Shown here piece by piece: positions 53,990 through 63,507 of a DNA stretch of 64,000 nt. The first letter of the stretch is position 1, and each line of letters starts with the position of its first letter. The notes below the pieces were generated by a model, which was not told the origin of the DNA, ran no database searches, and was given only the letters and a program-made list of their open reading frames with translations. Origin of the DNA: Desulfobulbaceae bacterium DB1 (GTDB lineage Bacteria > Desulfobacterota > Desulfobulbia > Desulfobulbales > SURF-16); assembly GCA_001914235.1 (NCBI GenBank), contig MQUF01000006.1:267234-331233 (forward strand), read 5' to 3'. A program made the translations under genes and the position numbers.

Positions 53990-54730
53990 ATGAAGATAAA
54001 AAGAAAAATCATAGAAATCGATGAAGAACTTTGCAATGGCTGCGGCCAGTGCGTGACCGGATGCGCGGAAGGAGCCCTGGAGATTATTGGCGGCAAGGCG
54101 CGCCTGGTTGCGGAAAAATATTGTGACGGTCTGGGTGCCTGTATCGGCGAGTGTCCGACCGGAGCCTTGCAGATCATTGAACGGACAGCCGATGATTTTG
54201 ACGAAAAGGCGGTGGAGGAATTTCTCAAGGAAAAAGAACGGCCCGAGAAGAAAAAATCGAGCCCCACATGTTCCTGTCCGTCCGCAACCCTGCAGAGCTT
54301 CACCCCACAAAACACATGTCAGGCGGCCAATATGCCGCGCGATCTGGCAAGCGATACGGCAGCATCCGCCCTCAGCCACTGGCCGGTACAGATCAGGCTT
54401 ATTCCGGCCACCGCCCCCTTTCTCGACAAAAGCGATCTGCTGATTGTGGCCGACTGTGCGCCGATCGCTTATCCTGATTTTCATCGGGATTTCATCCAAG
54501 GACGGGTGGTTATGATGGGTTGTCCGAAATTTGATGACCGGCAGAGCTATGTGGAAAAATTTGCGGAAATATTCCGGACCCGATCAATCAAAAGCATCAC
54601 GTCGGTCATCATGGAGGTGCCTTGCTGCGCCGGCATGCGCAGCATCATCAGCGAAGCGCTGCACAAAGCGGGGAAAGAAATCCCCCAGCGGGAGTATGTC
54701 ATCAGTGCCAGGGGGCAGATTCTTCCCTGA
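53990..54730 (+). CDS. Ferredoxin-domain protein with unknown C-terminal region
   Basis: A 246-residue protein. The N-terminal ferredoxin part has a full cluster motif C15, C18, C21, C25. The second cluster has only C45, C51 and C55, with no Cys at the expected second position, so it may hold a 3Fe-4S or modified cluster. Residues 130-246 have a different domain (AHSCPVA-like CCAGM and GCPKFDD segments) of unknown role. Likely an electron-transfer partner of the upstream protein. Confidence 0.82.
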   Translation: MKIKRKIIEIDEELCNGCGQCVTGCAEGALEIIGGKARLVAEKYCDGLGACIGECPTGALQIIERTADDFDEKAVEEFLKEKERPEKKKSSPTCSCPSATLQSFTPQNTCQAANMPRDLASDTAASALSHWPVQIRLIPATAPFLDKSDLLIVADCAPIAYPDFHRDFIQGRVVMMGCPKFDDRQSYVEKFAEIFRTRSIKSITSVIMEVPCCAGMRSIISEALHKAGKEIPQREYVISARGQILP

Positions 54731-54757
54731 CCTCACGCTCTCCACGCTCCGGTTGGT

Positions 54758-55459
54758 TCAGGCGCAAACGCCGAGACGCTGCAACGCCTGCCGGGCCAGC
54801 GCCCCCACCGTGGTGGAAAAAAGGCGCCGATCCTCATACAGGGCAAGGACATGGGGACTGTCAAGAAAGTGGCGGATCTGATAGGCGGCCTCCTGCACAT
54901 GCAGGAGGCCGAAATTACGGCAGGCCAGACCGGCCGCCACCTGATCGGCTGATTCCAGGTACATGACCATATGGCCGTCGGCATCGTTTTTGAGAAGAAG
55001 TTCGGGGCGCACCATGGCAAGACGTCCGATTCCCCACAGCAGCCCATGCTGCAGGGCCGGCAGTTCCAGGTAATTCTCCTCCCGCATATAGGAAACCAGC
55101 AAATGGGCATACTCGCCGGCCAGACGGCCGTTGACCGCCATGATCTCCCCCATTGCCTCAGGCATGCCCCAGCCGATGCCGCCTGATTCTTCGTTAAGAC
55201 TCCAGAGTATACGGCGCATGACAACCCGGGCCGCTTCCATATCGACCCGGGCAATGTCGTTCATGATTTCACCGATAACGGTGACCGCATTCCACTTGAT
55301 CCGCTCATCGGTCTGGTAAAGGGAGGACAGCAAGGACGCCACAAGATTCCGGGGGGCAACGGCGCGGAGCTCCCTCAGGATATATTCGAGATCCTTTTCC
55401 TTGAGCAGACGCTGTAGCCTTTTTTTTATCTCCCGTTCCTTCACGAAGCTCTCCGGCAC
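54758..55459 (-). CDS. HEAT-repeat-like protein, DVU0298 family
   Basis: A 233-residue all-helical protein (NLVASLLSSLYQTDERIKWNAV, EAARVVMRRILWSLNEESGG, WGMPEAMGEIM). Its pattern resembles the DVU0298-type HEAT-like family of sulphate reducers. Function is unknown. Last in the PerR-to-flavodiiron unit, 8 bp after the flavodiiron gene. Confidence 0.85.
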   Translation of the reverse strand: MPESFVKEREIKKRLQRLLKEKDLEYILRELRAVAPRNLVASLLSSLYQTDERIKWNAVTVIGEIMNDIARVDMEAARVVMRRILWSLNEESGGIGWGMPEAMGEIMAVNGRLAGEYAHLLVSYMREENYLELPALQHGLLWGIGRLAMVRPELLLKNDADGHMVMYLESADQVAAGLACRNFGLLHVQEAAYQIRHFLDSPHVLALYEDRRLFSTTVGALARQALQRLGVCA

Positions 55460-55466
55460 GTAGCAG

Positions 55467-56657
55467 TTATTCGGCTTTCACCGCCTGGGCTACCTTGATC
55501 CCGAGATCGAAACATTGTTGAAAATCTTCATGGGTGGGCACGTTTTTCACCTTGATGCCCGGATCAATGATATCAATCCCCATTTCTTCCAGATAGCCAT
55601 TGATATGCTTCACCGCCTCGCCGGACCAGCCGAAGGAACCGAATGCGGCACCGACCTTGCGCTTCGGCCGCAATCCTTTCAGGTAGGTGAGCAGGTCGGC
55701 CATGGTGGGCAACATGCCGTTGTTCAATGTCGGCGAGCCGAACAAAACACCCTTGGCATCAAGAATCTCGGTGACCACATCGCTTCGGTGGTTCACCTTG
55801 AGATCCATCAGCTTAACGCTGACCCCTTCCTCCATGAGCCCCTGGCAGATTGCCTTGGCCATTTTTTCCGTACTGTGCCACATGGTATCGTAGACCATCA
55901 CCACTTTCTTTTCCGCGTGGTAATTGGACCATTTTTCATAGGCTTCCAGAATTTGGCCGGGATTCTTGCGCCAGATCAGCCCATGGTCAGGGGCAATCAT
56001 ATCAATATCGAGGTTCATCTCCTTAACCGACTGCAGCAGCTTCTGCACATTGGGAGAAAAAATCATGAGGATATTGGCGTAATACTTGGCGGCATGGGCC
56101 ATCAGTTCTTCTTGACCGACCTCGTCATCAAAGCGTTCCGACGTGGACCAGTGCTGACCGAATGCGTCGCTTGAAATGAGCAGCTTGTCTTCCGGGATAT
56201 AAGAAAACATGCTGTCCGGCCAGTGCAGCATTCGCGTTTCGAGGAAGTGCACGGTTTTCTTCCCCAAACTGAGAGTGTCCCCCGACTTGACAACTTCCAG
56301 CGGCCAGTCCTTGGGATGAAAATGGCTTTGAATCGCCTTTTCTCCCATGGGAGAACAAAATATTTTTTTAGGTTTCACCAGCTCGACAATCTCGGGCAAG
56401 CAACCGGAGTGATCCATTTCCACATGGTTGACAATGATATAGTCGATCTTGGTCGGATCGGTCAGCTTATTGATGCGGTGCAGCAGTTCATTCTTAAAAG
56501 GCTTTTTCACCGTGTCAAAAAGGGCGATTTTCTCATCCATGGCCAAAAAGGAATTATACGTCGTCCCCTTATAGGTGGAATAGCCGTGAAAATCACGGAT
56601 GTTCCAGTCCACCGCGCCGACCCAGAAAATTTTATCTTTTACCTCCAGTGCTCCCAT
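55467..56657 (-). CDS. Flavodiiron protein (rubredoxin-oxygen/NO oxidoreductase)
   Basis: A 396-residue enzyme with an N-terminal metallo-beta-lactamase diiron domain (H78, E80, D82, H83 in NHVEMDHSG) and a C-terminal flavodoxin domain for FMN from about 255 (VVMVYDTMWHSTEKM, FGSPTLNNGML). It reduces oxygen to water or NO to N2O with electrons from rubredoxin. The gene seems to have its own promoter with a palindrome at 56678-56694. Confidence 0.95.
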   Translation of the reverse strand: MGALEVKDKIFWVGAVDWNIRDFHGYSTYKGTTYNSFLAMDEKIALFDTVKKPFKNELLHRINKLTDPTKIDYIIVNHVEMDHSGCLPEIVELVKPKKIFCSPMGEKAIQSHFHPKDWPLEVVKSGDTLSLGKKTVHFLETRMLHWPDSMFSYIPEDKLLISSDAFGQHWSTSERFDDEVGQEELMAHAAKYYANILMIFSPNVQKLLQSVKEMNLDIDMIAPDHGLIWRKNPGQILEAYEKWSNYHAEKKVVMVYDTMWHSTEKMAKAICQGLMEEGVSVKLMDLKVNHRSDVVTEILDAKGVLFGSPTLNNGMLPTMADLLTYLKGLRPKRKVGAAFGSFGWSGEAVKHINGYLEEMGIDIIDPGIKVKNVPTHEDFQQCFDLGIKVAQAVKAE

Positions 56658-56677
56658 TGCGTCCTCCTCGAATTATG

Positions 56678-56694
56678 ATTTGATCTTATCAAAT
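56678..56694. promoter_or_regulatory. Palindrome in the flavodiiron gene promoter
   Basis: ATTTGATCTTATCAAAT, an odd-centred inverted repeat of TTTGAT/ATCAAA, about 20-35 bases before the start codon. It could be a FNR-, HcpR- or Fur-type operator; the regulator is unknown. Confidence 0.4.
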
Positions 56695-56751
56695 AATACA
56701 GAACAGTTACCATTCCAAACGAACAATCGCAATTTCAAAAAAATGACGGCG

Positions 56752-56797
56752 CAAAAAAAAAGCCGCAATGACTTTGCGGTCATGCGGCTTCTTCGCT
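56752..56797 (-). terminator. Terminator after ferritin gene
   Basis: Minus-strand stem AGCCGC-ATGAC with GTCATTGCGGCT (one bulged base) followed by nine U. It ends the PerR/desulfoferrodoxin/ferritin transcript before the separate flavodiiron promoter. Confidence 0.88.
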
Positions 56798-56814
56798 TTT
56801 TTTTGGCGGTTCGA

Positions 56815-57327
56815 CTATTTTTTGGGCGGGGGAGGGGTAAAAACCCTTTGGCCGAGCTCCTGATCAATGGCAAACAATCCGCTCTTGTTGTCGCCGATCA
56901 GCCGGAACTTCTCAAGGACGCCGCCGACTGACGACTCTTCCTCCACCTGCTCGGAAACAAACCACTGCAGAAAAATATTCGAGGCGTGATCCCGCTCATC
57001 AAGTGCCTTGTTGACAAGTTCGTTGATAAGGCCGGTCACCTTCTGCTCATGCCGCAGCACCTCTTCAAAAACATGCAGGGGGGATTCCCACTGAAAAGGC
57101 GGCTTCGCGACGGCTTCCATGATGGCCCGCCCGCCTCGTTCATTAATGTAATCATAGAGCTTGATCGCGTGAAACAGCTCTTCCTGGGCCTGGGCGCGCA
57201 TCCATTTTGCGCAGCCGGACAGACTGATTGACTCAAAATAGGAGCTCATGGAAAGATAGAAATACGCGGAATACAGCTCCCAGTTCACCTGTTCATTTAA
57301 CGCCTTTTCCATTTTATCACTTAACAT
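56815..57327 (-). CDS. Ferritin (FtnA-like)
   Basis: A 170-residue four-helix iron-storage protein: [42 protein letters not shown], with the ferroxidase Glu and His residues. It stores iron and helps limit peroxide chemistry. It follows desulfoferrodoxin by 3 bp. C-terminal tail PPPPKK is unusual in being Pro-rich. Confidence 0.92.
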   Translation of the reverse strand: MLSDKMEKALNEQVNWELYSAYFYLSMSSYFESISLSGCAKWMRAQAQEELFHAIKLYDYINERGGRAIMEAVAKPPFQWESPLHVFEEVLRHEQKVTGLINELVNKALDERDHASNIFLQWFVSEQVEEESSVGGVLEKFRLIGDNKSGLFAIDQELGQRVFTPPPPKK

Positions 57328-57330
57328 GAA

Positions 57331-57708
57331 TCAGGCTCTCCACAGACCATGAACATTGCAGTATTCCCGAGCCGCCACATCCTTGGCGCTCGTCTTGAAG
57401 CTCGCCTCCGGAGCTGCACCGGGCTTGAGGAAGGTGCGCTGGACCGTATTCCCGTCAATAACCAGGTCAATCCATTCGATATAATGCTTTTCTTCCATGG
57501 GATGGGCCACGGAACCGACTTTCACTTTATAGCCGCCGTCTATTTTCTCAATGACCGGAACGTGCTTTTCCTTGGAGGCATCCACCGTATTTTCAACCAG
57601 ATGTTTCATCGGCTGGCCGCAGCAAACCAGTTCACCCGCTCCGGCATGAAGTACTTCAACAATATTTCCACACACTTCGCACTTGTAGACTTGCAACTGT
57701 TTTGTCAT
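57331..57708 (-). CDS. Desulfoferrodoxin (superoxide reductase)
   Basis: A 125-residue two-iron enzyme that reduces superoxide to peroxide. N-terminal desulforedoxin centre C10, C13, C29, C30; C-terminal active site has KHVPVI (Lys/His), [11 protein letters not shown] and CNVHG. The ATG at 57708 follows GGAG. Part of an oxygen-defence unit with PerR, ferritin and flavodiiron protein. Confidence 0.95.
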   Translation of the reverse strand: MTKQLQVYKCEVCGNIVEVLHAGAGELVCCGQPMKHLVENTVDASKEKHVPVIEKIDGGYKVKVGSVAHPMEEKHYIEWIDLVIDGNTVQRTFLKPGAAPEASFKTSAKDVAAREYCNVHGLWRA

Positions 57709-57927
57709 GTCATTACTCCTTCTCAATTAATATTTTGGGGGGGATAATGGATACAAGAGTGCTTCAACGTTCTCTGCTAACGCGCATAAAGGAGGCCGCA
57801 GATGCAAGCAGCGATGTACTTCACACCTTATTGGGCCACAAAAAGTCGTCATATTGCAAGGAAATTTGACGGATTCATGAAAAAATTCCCGTCGCCTCCC
57901 CGCACCTCACCGCAGCAAGGCCACAAT

Positions 57928-58338
57928 TTACGCGATTTTGCCTTTCTTCTGCCGGCAGGCGGGACAAAAACCCGTAAACTCCAGTCGATGGCGAATTATC
58001 TGAAAATCCGTCATCTTCTGCGCCTCGCCTTCGATGTCGTAGCCGGGGGCGATATCGATATCCCCGACTTTGCCGCAAACAACGCAGCGGACATGTGAAT
58101 GAATGCTGATGTCGCCATCAAATCTTTTCTGGGTTCCACCCACATCCAGTTTTTGAATGATACCGGTGTCGGACAATATCTCGAGATTTCTGTAAACAGT
58201 TCCCAGGCTGATTTTCGGCATTCTTTTCCGTAAAATCTGGTACATGTCGTCAGCTGTCGGGTGCGTCTTAACTTTTCGTAATTCTTCGAGAATTACTTGC
58301 CGCTGTTTGGTCATGCGCAGTTTGTTTTGGGCTTCCAT
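57928..58338 (-). CDS. Fur/PerR-family regulator (probable PerR)
   Basis: A 136-residue metalloregulator. N-terminal winged helix (MTKQRQVILEELRKVKTHPTADD, LGTVYRNLEILSD); C-terminal zinc Cys pairs CVVC and CPAC. Context with desulfoferrodoxin and ferritin suggests PerR-type peroxide sensing rather than iron sensing. A candidate operator is at 58366-58385, upstream of this gene. Confidence 0.88.
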   Translation of the reverse strand: MEAQNKLRMTKQRQVILEELRKVKTHPTADDMYQILRKRMPKISLGTVYRNLEILSDTGIIQKLDVGGTQKRFDGDISIHSHVRCVVCGKVGDIDIAPGYDIEGEAQKMTDFQIIRHRLEFTGFCPACRQKKGKIA

Positions 58339-58365
58339 TGCATCCTCCTTGCAAACTATAAAAAT

Positions 58366-58385
58366 GATTACTAATTACATTAATC
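58366..58385. promoter_or_regulatory. Candidate PerR/Fur box before the regulator gene
   Basis: GATTA-N10-TAATC, an AT-rich inverted repeat 28-47 bases upstream of the regulator's start codon, close to where the promoter should lie. Fits autoregulation; the match to a Fur/Per consensus is partial. Confidence 0.4.
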
Positions 58386-58515
58386 TTTTTTGGATAATTA
58401 TACAAGAGACTTATATAAATGTTTTTGCTTACGAATTAAAGTATTGATATGGAAATTTCGATATTTTCACGCTTTTTTGCGGCACGGTGCGCAAAAATCA
58501 GCGAAACGCCGAAGC

Positions 58516-58553
58516 CAAAAAAAAAGGAGTTAGCCCGTGTGAGCTAACTCCTT
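58516..58553 (-). terminator. Terminator after the tRNA pair
   Basis: Minus-strand hairpin AAGGAGTTAGC / GCTAACTCCTT with a loop, followed by nine U. It lies directly downstream of tRNA-Glu. Confidence 0.92.
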
Positions 58554-58562
58554 GAATTTCCC

Positions 58563-58640
58563 TGGCGTCCCCAAGGGGATTCGAACCCCTGTTGCCGGCG
58601 TGAAAGGCCGGTGTCCTGGACCTGGCTAGACGATGGGGAC
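58563..58640 (-). tRNA. tRNA-Glu (anticodon TTC)
   Basis: Full cloverleaf on the minus strand: acceptor GTCCCCA pairs with its 3' end before an encoded CCA; T-arm GGTTCGAATCC; anticodon loop CTTTCAC gives TTC. Transcribed with tRNA-Lys and ended by the hairpin at 58516-58553. Confidence 0.95.
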
Positions 58641-58644
58641 TGCA

Positions 58645-58720
58645 TGGTGGGTCGTGCGCGACTCGAACGCGCGACTCTCTGCTTAAAAGGCAGATACTCT
58701 ACCGACTGAGTTAACGACCC
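58645..58720 (-). tRNA. tRNA-Lys (anticodon TTT)
   Basis: Full cloverleaf: acceptor GGGTCGT, D-arm, anticodon arm CTGCCTTTTAAGCAG with TTT, T-arm GCGTTCGAGTCGC, and encoded CCA. It lies 4 bp upstream of tRNA-Glu on the same strand. Confidence 0.95.
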
Positions 58721-58928
58721 GCTTAAGAAGCGGCATTTTTACCCCAGTCGATTTATTTTGTCAATCCCCCTTTTATACACTTTTTCATTTTTTTGTCGAG
58801 AAAGAAGTGATTGCATGCCTTTTTTTTCGGAGGAAAAGTCCTTGTGATCGCAGAGCAGGTCTGCTATCCTTGCTTTTTACAAATAAATATTTCTCCCTTT
58901 CCCGTTAATCTCTTACAAGGTTTTTTTC

Positions 58929-59534
58929 ATGGGGCTTTTATCCTCTTCAGCAACCTTTGTCCGCTATGCCGTTGAAGGCGAGATGGTGCCGAATTTTCTT
59001 GATTTTGCCGCTGAACGAATCAAGGACAATGCCTTTCGCGATATCGACGACAATTATGAAGAGCGGTCGGTCGGCTGGGTCTCGGTGCTCAGCATGTTTG
59101 ACTCTTCCTTCGAGTATGCCTCCTTTGCCGTCGGCGATTACATTGTGCTCACCATGCGCATCGACGAACGCAAGGTTGCTCCCAATGTTTTGAAAAAATT
59201 TACCTTGAAAGAAGAAGAACGGCTTAAAAAAGAACGGCAGGTTCCAAAATTAAGCCGGTCGCAGAAAATAGAAATCAAGGAAAATGTCAAATTGATGCTG
59301 CTGAAAAAAGCGGTTCCGGTTCCGGCGACCTATGATCTCTGCTGGAATCTTTCCCAGGGCAACCTGCTTTTTTTTTCCACCAGCCTCAAAGCGCAGACCG
59401 AGCTGGAAGATTTCTTTAAAAAAACTTTCGATCTCTCCCTGCGGCTGCAAATCCCCTATCTTACCGCCGAACATCTTCTCGAACCGGACGTCCATGACGC
59501 CCTGTCACGTCTTTCTCCGGACATTCTCATTTAA
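58929..59534 (+). CDS. RdgC-like recombination-associated protein
   Basis: A 201-residue protein resembling the conserved core of RdgC (SVGWVSVLSMFDSSFEYASF, VLTMRIDERKVAPNVLKKF, RSQKIEIKENVKLMLL). RdgC forms a ring around DNA and modulates RecA. It is shorter than the E. coli form, which fits the short delta-type version. Followed 9 bp later by a gene of unknown function. Confidence 0.82.
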   Translation: MGLLSSSATFVRYAVEGEMVPNFLDFAAERIKDNAFRDIDDNYEERSVGWVSVLSMFDSSFEYASFAVGDYIVLTMRIDERKVAPNVLKKFTLKEEERLKKERQVPKLSRSQKIEIKENVKLMLLKKAVPVPATYDLCWNLSQGNLLFFSTSLKAQTELEDFFKKTFDLSLRLQIPYLTAEHLLEPDVHDALSRLSPDILI

Positions 59535-59543
59535 AGGCGCAAC

Positions 59544-60083
59544 ATGGATTTAGTTGATTTAATCATCGAAAAACGATTTCTCGGCCAGGAGTTTCTCACC
59601 TGGCTCTGGTATAAAAGCGACGAGCGCGGGGGCACGGTCGCCCTGCCCGGTACGGGCGACATCCAGCTTGTCTTTGAAAAACACATGCTGCTCGAATACG
59701 GCGAGGGTGAAGCATTTGAAAAAATTATCTGCCAGGGGCTCCAAGCCGAACTGAAGGAAGCGCGCACCGGTCTGCGCATGGGGAAAAAACTGGAACAGGC
59801 ACGCATCCATATGGTTCAGGGTGAATATGAATGGCACATGACCATCAAGGCCAGCCTGCTTGAGTTCCGCAGTGTCAAGCCACCCCGGACAATGGCCGAA
59901 GCGGAAGAAGGCGAAACGGCCGAAGCCGTGGAAGGCCGGCTGCTTGACCGCATCGGCATGCTGGAAAAGGCAAGCCGCACGGTTGATGACCTGTTTCGCC
60001 TGTTTCTCGATGTGCGGATCAGTCCGGCCCGCTGGCAGGAGGAACGCGACCGCATCAGTAAATGGATTCACAAAATGGAATGA
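59544..60083 (+). CDS. Uncharacterised protein, partner of the RdgC-like gene
   Basis: A 179-residue hydrophilic, acidic protein with no signal peptide or membrane segments ([29 protein letters not shown]). I do not recognise a domain. Tight spacing with the RdgC-like gene suggests a shared role in DNA metabolism, but this is inference. Confidence 0.75.
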   Translation: MDLVDLIIEKRFLGQEFLTWLWYKSDERGGTVALPGTGDIQLVFEKHMLLEYGEGEAFEKIICQGLQAELKEARTGLRMGKKLEQARIHMVQGEYEWHMTIKASLLEFRSVKPPRTMAEAEEGETAEAVEGRLLDRIGMLEKASRTVDDLFRLFLDVRISPARWQEERDRISKWIHKME

Positions 60084-60174
60084 AGCCGACCCTGGTCGCC
60101 TGCGTCATTTTTTTATGCGGGAGCGCACTTTCCCGCATCTTTTTCATTCAATCATTTCGGTATCACATATTGTT

Positions 60175-61608
60175 ATGGATTTTGAAACCGTCATCGGGCT
60201 TGAAGTTCATGCCCAACTGAAAACAAAAACGAAAATATTCTGCGGCTGCACCACCGAATTCGGCAGACAGCCCAATTCCAATACCTGCCCTGTTTGCCTG
60301 GGCATGCCCGGCGTGCTGCCGGTGCTCAACAGGCAGGTGGTGGAATTCGCCATTAAAATGGCCCTGGCCACCAACTGCCGAATCACTAAATGCAATCAGT
60401 TTGCCCGCAAAAATTATTTTTATCCCGACCTGCCCAAGGGATATCAGATATCCCAGTTTGACCTGCCCCTTGCCGAACATGGGTATGTTGAAATCGAGGT
60501 GAACGGCGTGACGCGCCGCATCGGCCTGACCCGTATTCACATGGAAGAGGATGCGGGGAAACTGGTGCATGACGAGGTCAAACCCCAGAGCTACGTCGAC
60601 CTGAATCGCACCGGCGTTCCCTTGATCGAAATTGTCAGCGAGCCCGATATCCGCTCTCCCGAGGAGGCCGCCGCCTATCTGAAAAAGCTGCATGCAGTCC
60701 TCCGCTACCTCGATATCTGCGACGGCAACATGCAGGAGGGCAGCTTCCGCTGCGATGCCAACATTTCCCTCCGCCCCGTGGGCCGGAAAGAATTCGGCAC
60801 CCGTACGGAGTTGAAAAACATGAACTCCTTCCGCAATGTGCAGCGGGCCCTGGAATATGAAGTCCGCCGCCAGCGTGACATCCTGCTGGACGGCGGCCGG
60901 ATTCAACAGCAGACCCTGCTCTGGGATGCCGATAAAAACGTGACAAACTCCATGCGGGGCAAGGAGGAAGCGCACGATTACCGCTATTTCCCCGATCCGG
61001 ATCTTATTCCGGTGGTCATTGATGATGACTGGATTCAGCGGGTCAGCCGGACCATGCCGGAATTGCCCGACCAAAAGAAAAATCGCTTCATGACCCAGCT
61101 TGGGTTCAATGAAGAGGACGCCGCCATACTCACCTCTTCCCGGGAGCTGGCCGATTACTTTGAAAGCGCCCTTGGCCTTTATCCTGAAGCAAAAAAGCTC
61201 GGCAACTGGATCAAGACCGAGATGCTGCGCGAGTTAAAGGGCGAGGACGGCCTTGACATCGGCGGCTTCCCCGTTTCCCCGCAAAACCTCGCCGCCCTGC
61301 TCTCCATGGTGGACAAAGGCACCATCAGCGGCAAGATTGCCAAAACCGTTTTTGACGACATGATGCAAAGCGGCAAGGATGCCGCAACCATCGTCAAGGA
61401 AAAAAATCTGGTGCAGATGAGCGATGAAGGGGATCTTCTGAAAATGGTGCGGCAGATCATTGCCGACAACCCGGAGCAGACCGCGGATTTCAAGGGCGGC
61501 AAAACCAAACTCATGGGCTATTTTGTCGGTCAGCTCATGCAAAAAACAAAAGGCAAGGCCAATCCGCAACTGGCCAACCAGCTCTTCAATCAGGAGCTCG
61601 GCAAATAA
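60175..61608 (+). CDS. gatB: Aspartyl/glutamyl-tRNA amidotransferase subunit B
   Basis: A 477-residue subunit of GatCAB, which converts Glu-tRNA(Gln) or Asp-tRNA(Asn) to the amidated form. [33 protein letters not shown] and the tail domain ([11 protein letters not shown]-like [14 protein letters not shown]) are present. The long upstream frame is not coding; ATG 60175 is the family start. gatA and gatC are not here. Confidence 0.96.
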   Translation: MDFETVIGLEVHAQLKTKTKIFCGCTTEFGRQPNSNTCPVCLGMPGVLPVLNRQVVEFAIKMALATNCRITKCNQFARKNYFYPDLPKGYQISQFDLPLAEHGYVEIEVNGVTRRIGLTRIHMEEDAGKLVHDEVKPQSYVDLNRTGVPLIEIVSEPDIRSPEEAAAYLKKLHAVLRYLDICDGNMQEGSFRCDANISLRPVGRKEFGTRTELKNMNSFRNVQRALEYEVRRQRDILLDGGRIQQQTLLWDADKNVTNSMRGKEEAHDYRYFPDPDLIPVVIDDDWIQRVSRTMPELPDQKKNRFMTQLGFNEEDAAILTSSRELADYFESALGLYPEAKKLGNWIKTEMLRELKGEDGLDIGGFPVSPQNLAALLSMVDKGTISGKIAKTVFDDMMQSGKDAATIVKEKNLVQMSDEGDLLKMVRQIIADNPEQTADFKGGKTKLMGYFVGQLMQKTKGKANPQLANQLFNQELGK

Positions 61609-61628
61609 CAACAGGGCAGTCGATCCAC

Positions 61629-62354
61629 GTGGCGGAGAAAACGACAAAGGAAAAGGGCACGGGACACCGGCAAAGGCTGCGCGATAAATTCACTTCCCGC
61701 GGCATTGACGCCTTAAATGACGACGAAGTCCTTGAACTGCTTCTTACCTTGGGCACTCCCCGCCGCGACTGCAAGGAAAGCGCCCGGAAGCTGCTGGCAA
61801 AATTCGGCAGCCTGGCCGAGGTACTGGAAGCAACCCCGTTTGATCTGCAGACCGTCAGCGGCATCGGGGCGAGCAACGGTTTCGCCATCCACTTCATCCA
61901 GAGCGTGGCCCGCCGTTACCTGAAACAGCGCCTGGAGGGCAAGAACTACCTCCGCTCTTCCCGGGAAGTGGCCGATTATCTGATTCACTCCATGCGGGAT
62001 TTGAAAAAAGAGGTGTTTCAGGCCATTTTTCTTGACGCATCATTCGGCATTATTGCCTGTGAAATTCTCTTTGAAGGCACACTGTCGGTCAACTCCATTT
62101 ATCCCAGGGAATTCATCAAAATGACCCTTGGTCATCATGCCGCTGCGGTAATCATTGCCCACAACCACCCCTCCGGCAGCAGGCAGCCCTCCGCGGCCGA
62201 CAAAAAACTCACCCGCAACCTTTTCCTCGCCTGCTCGCTGCTGGATATCCAACTGCTTGATCATCTCATTATCGGTGCCGGCGAAGCGCCGTTCAGTTTT
62301 GCCGATCATGGCCTTATGGATGAAATCAAACAGGCATGCAGCAACCTGCTGTAA
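61629..62354 (+). CDS. radC: RadC/JAB-domain DNA repair-like protein
   Basis: A 241-residue RadC homologue. N-terminal helix-hairpin-helix (DLQTVSGIGASNGFAIHFIQ) and C-terminal JAB/MPN metal motif IIAHNHPSGSRQPSAAD. Role in repair is historical and uncertain. The start is a GTG at 61629. Overlaps none; hemW-like starts 5 bp later. Confidence 0.92.
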   Translation: MAEKTTKEKGTGHRQRLRDKFTSRGIDALNDDEVLELLLTLGTPRRDCKESARKLLAKFGSLAEVLEATPFDLQTVSGIGASNGFAIHFIQSVARRYLKQRLEGKNYLRSSREVADYLIHSMRDLKKEVFQAIFLDASFGIIACEILFEGTLSVNSIYPREFIKMTLGHHAAAVIIAHNHPSGSRQPSAADKKLTRNLFLACSLLDIQLLDHLIIGAGEAPFSFADHGLMDEIKQACSNLL

Positions 62355-62359
62355 CCCCG

Positions 62360-63502
62360 ATGGATGAAAACACCGGCATATACCTGCACATCCCCTACTG
62401 CAGAAGCAAGTGCCGCTACTGTTCATTCAACTCCCATGCCGGGCGGGAACATGAAATTTCCGCTTATCTCGATGCGCTTCGCCGCCACATCAGCAGCATG
62501 GCAGACCATCCCTGGTGCAAACAGAGGATCTTTTCCTCCCTGTATATCGGCGGCGGCACACCGACAATCTGCGAAAGCAACGCGCTTGCCGAGCTTGTTG
62601 CCGGTTGCCTGGCCGCCTTTCCCTTTTCCTCAAAACCGGAGATCACGGTAGAATCAAACCCCAACAGCCTGTCGCGCGACACGCTCATCGCGCTCCGGCA
62701 ATGCGGGGTGACCCGGTTAAGCATTGGAGTGCAGTCCTTTGATCCGGTTGATCTGACGATATTAGGACGCGTCCATTCAACGGATGACGCCAGCGCGGCC
62801 TTTTTTCTGTCCCGCCGGGCAGGATTCGACAACGTCAGCCTGGATCTGATGTTCGGACTGCCGGGGCAGACGGCAAAAAGTTGGCGGCATACCCTGGAGT
62901 CGGCGCTCGCCCTGGCGCCCGAGCACTTTTCCCTTTATGAACTCATGGTGGAGCAAGGCACGCCTCTTGCCGGGATGATCCAACGCAAAGAACTGAGCTT
63001 GCCGGCGGAAGACGAAGTGGTGGAAATGGCGCTTGTGACGGACACGCTTCTTGCCGCAGCGGGATTTGAACGTTACGAAATTTCAAATTACGCGAGGCCC
63101 GCCTTTGCCTGCCGCCACAACATCAACTACTGGGAGAACCGATCGTGGCTCGGCCTGGGGGCGGGTGCGGTGGGCTCGCTTTCCGGCATGAAAATTACCA
63201 ACGTGGCGGATCCCGCCCTCTACATCCAGCGGGTTACCAGTGGAGTCGCACCCTATAGCGCCATGGAATGCCTCTGCCGGGAAGCCCTCTTCCGGGAAAC
63301 GGTCATCATGGGTCTACGGATGATCAAAGGAATTTCAATCACCGATCTGGAGCAAAGATTCGGCTTCAGCCCGAAAACCTATTACGGCAAGGAAATGGAT
63401 CGACTGCTTGAAAAAAATCTGCTCGTCATCACAGATGATCATCTCCATCTTTCCCAGCAGGCCCTGCCGGTGGCAAACCAGGTGCTGTCGCGGCTGGTGT
63501 GA
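62360..63502 (+). CDS. HemW-like radical SAM protein
   Basis: A 380-residue radical-SAM protein with cluster motif C14, C18, C21 (YCRSKCRYC), IGGGTPT, GVQSFDP and a C-terminal HemN-like domain. HemW acts in heme trafficking; the old annotation as coproporphyrinogen oxidase does not hold for this type. Start ATG 62360. Confidence 0.92.
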   Translation: MDENTGIYLHIPYCRSKCRYCSFNSHAGREHEISAYLDALRRHISSMADHPWCKQRIFSSLYIGGGTPTICESNALAELVAGCLAAFPFSSKPEITVESNPNSLSRDTLIALRQCGVTRLSIGVQSFDPVDLTILGRVHSTDDASAAFFLSRRAGFDNVSLDLMFGLPGQTAKSWRHTLESALALAPEHFSLYELMVEQGTPLAGMIQRKELSLPAEDEVVEMALVTDTLLAAAGFERYEISNYARPAFACRHNINYWENRSWLGLGAGAVGSLSGMKITNVADPALYIQRVTSGVAPYSAMECLCREALFRETVIMGLRMIKGISITDLEQRFGFSPKTYYGKEMDRLLEKNLLVITDDHLHLSQQALPVANQVLSRLV

Positions 63503-63507
63503 ACGTT

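Noticed and set aside
57802-58098. Plus-strand frame starting MQAAMYFTPYW with a strong AAAGGAGG before it
   Set aside because: It runs antisense through the regulator gene and has no recognisable similarity. The good ribosome-binding site makes a short peptide conceivable, but evidence is thin.
59860-60174. Extended frame upstream of gatB
   Set aside because: The first 105 codons overlap the preceding gene out of frame and do not match GatB; the conserved start is at 60175.
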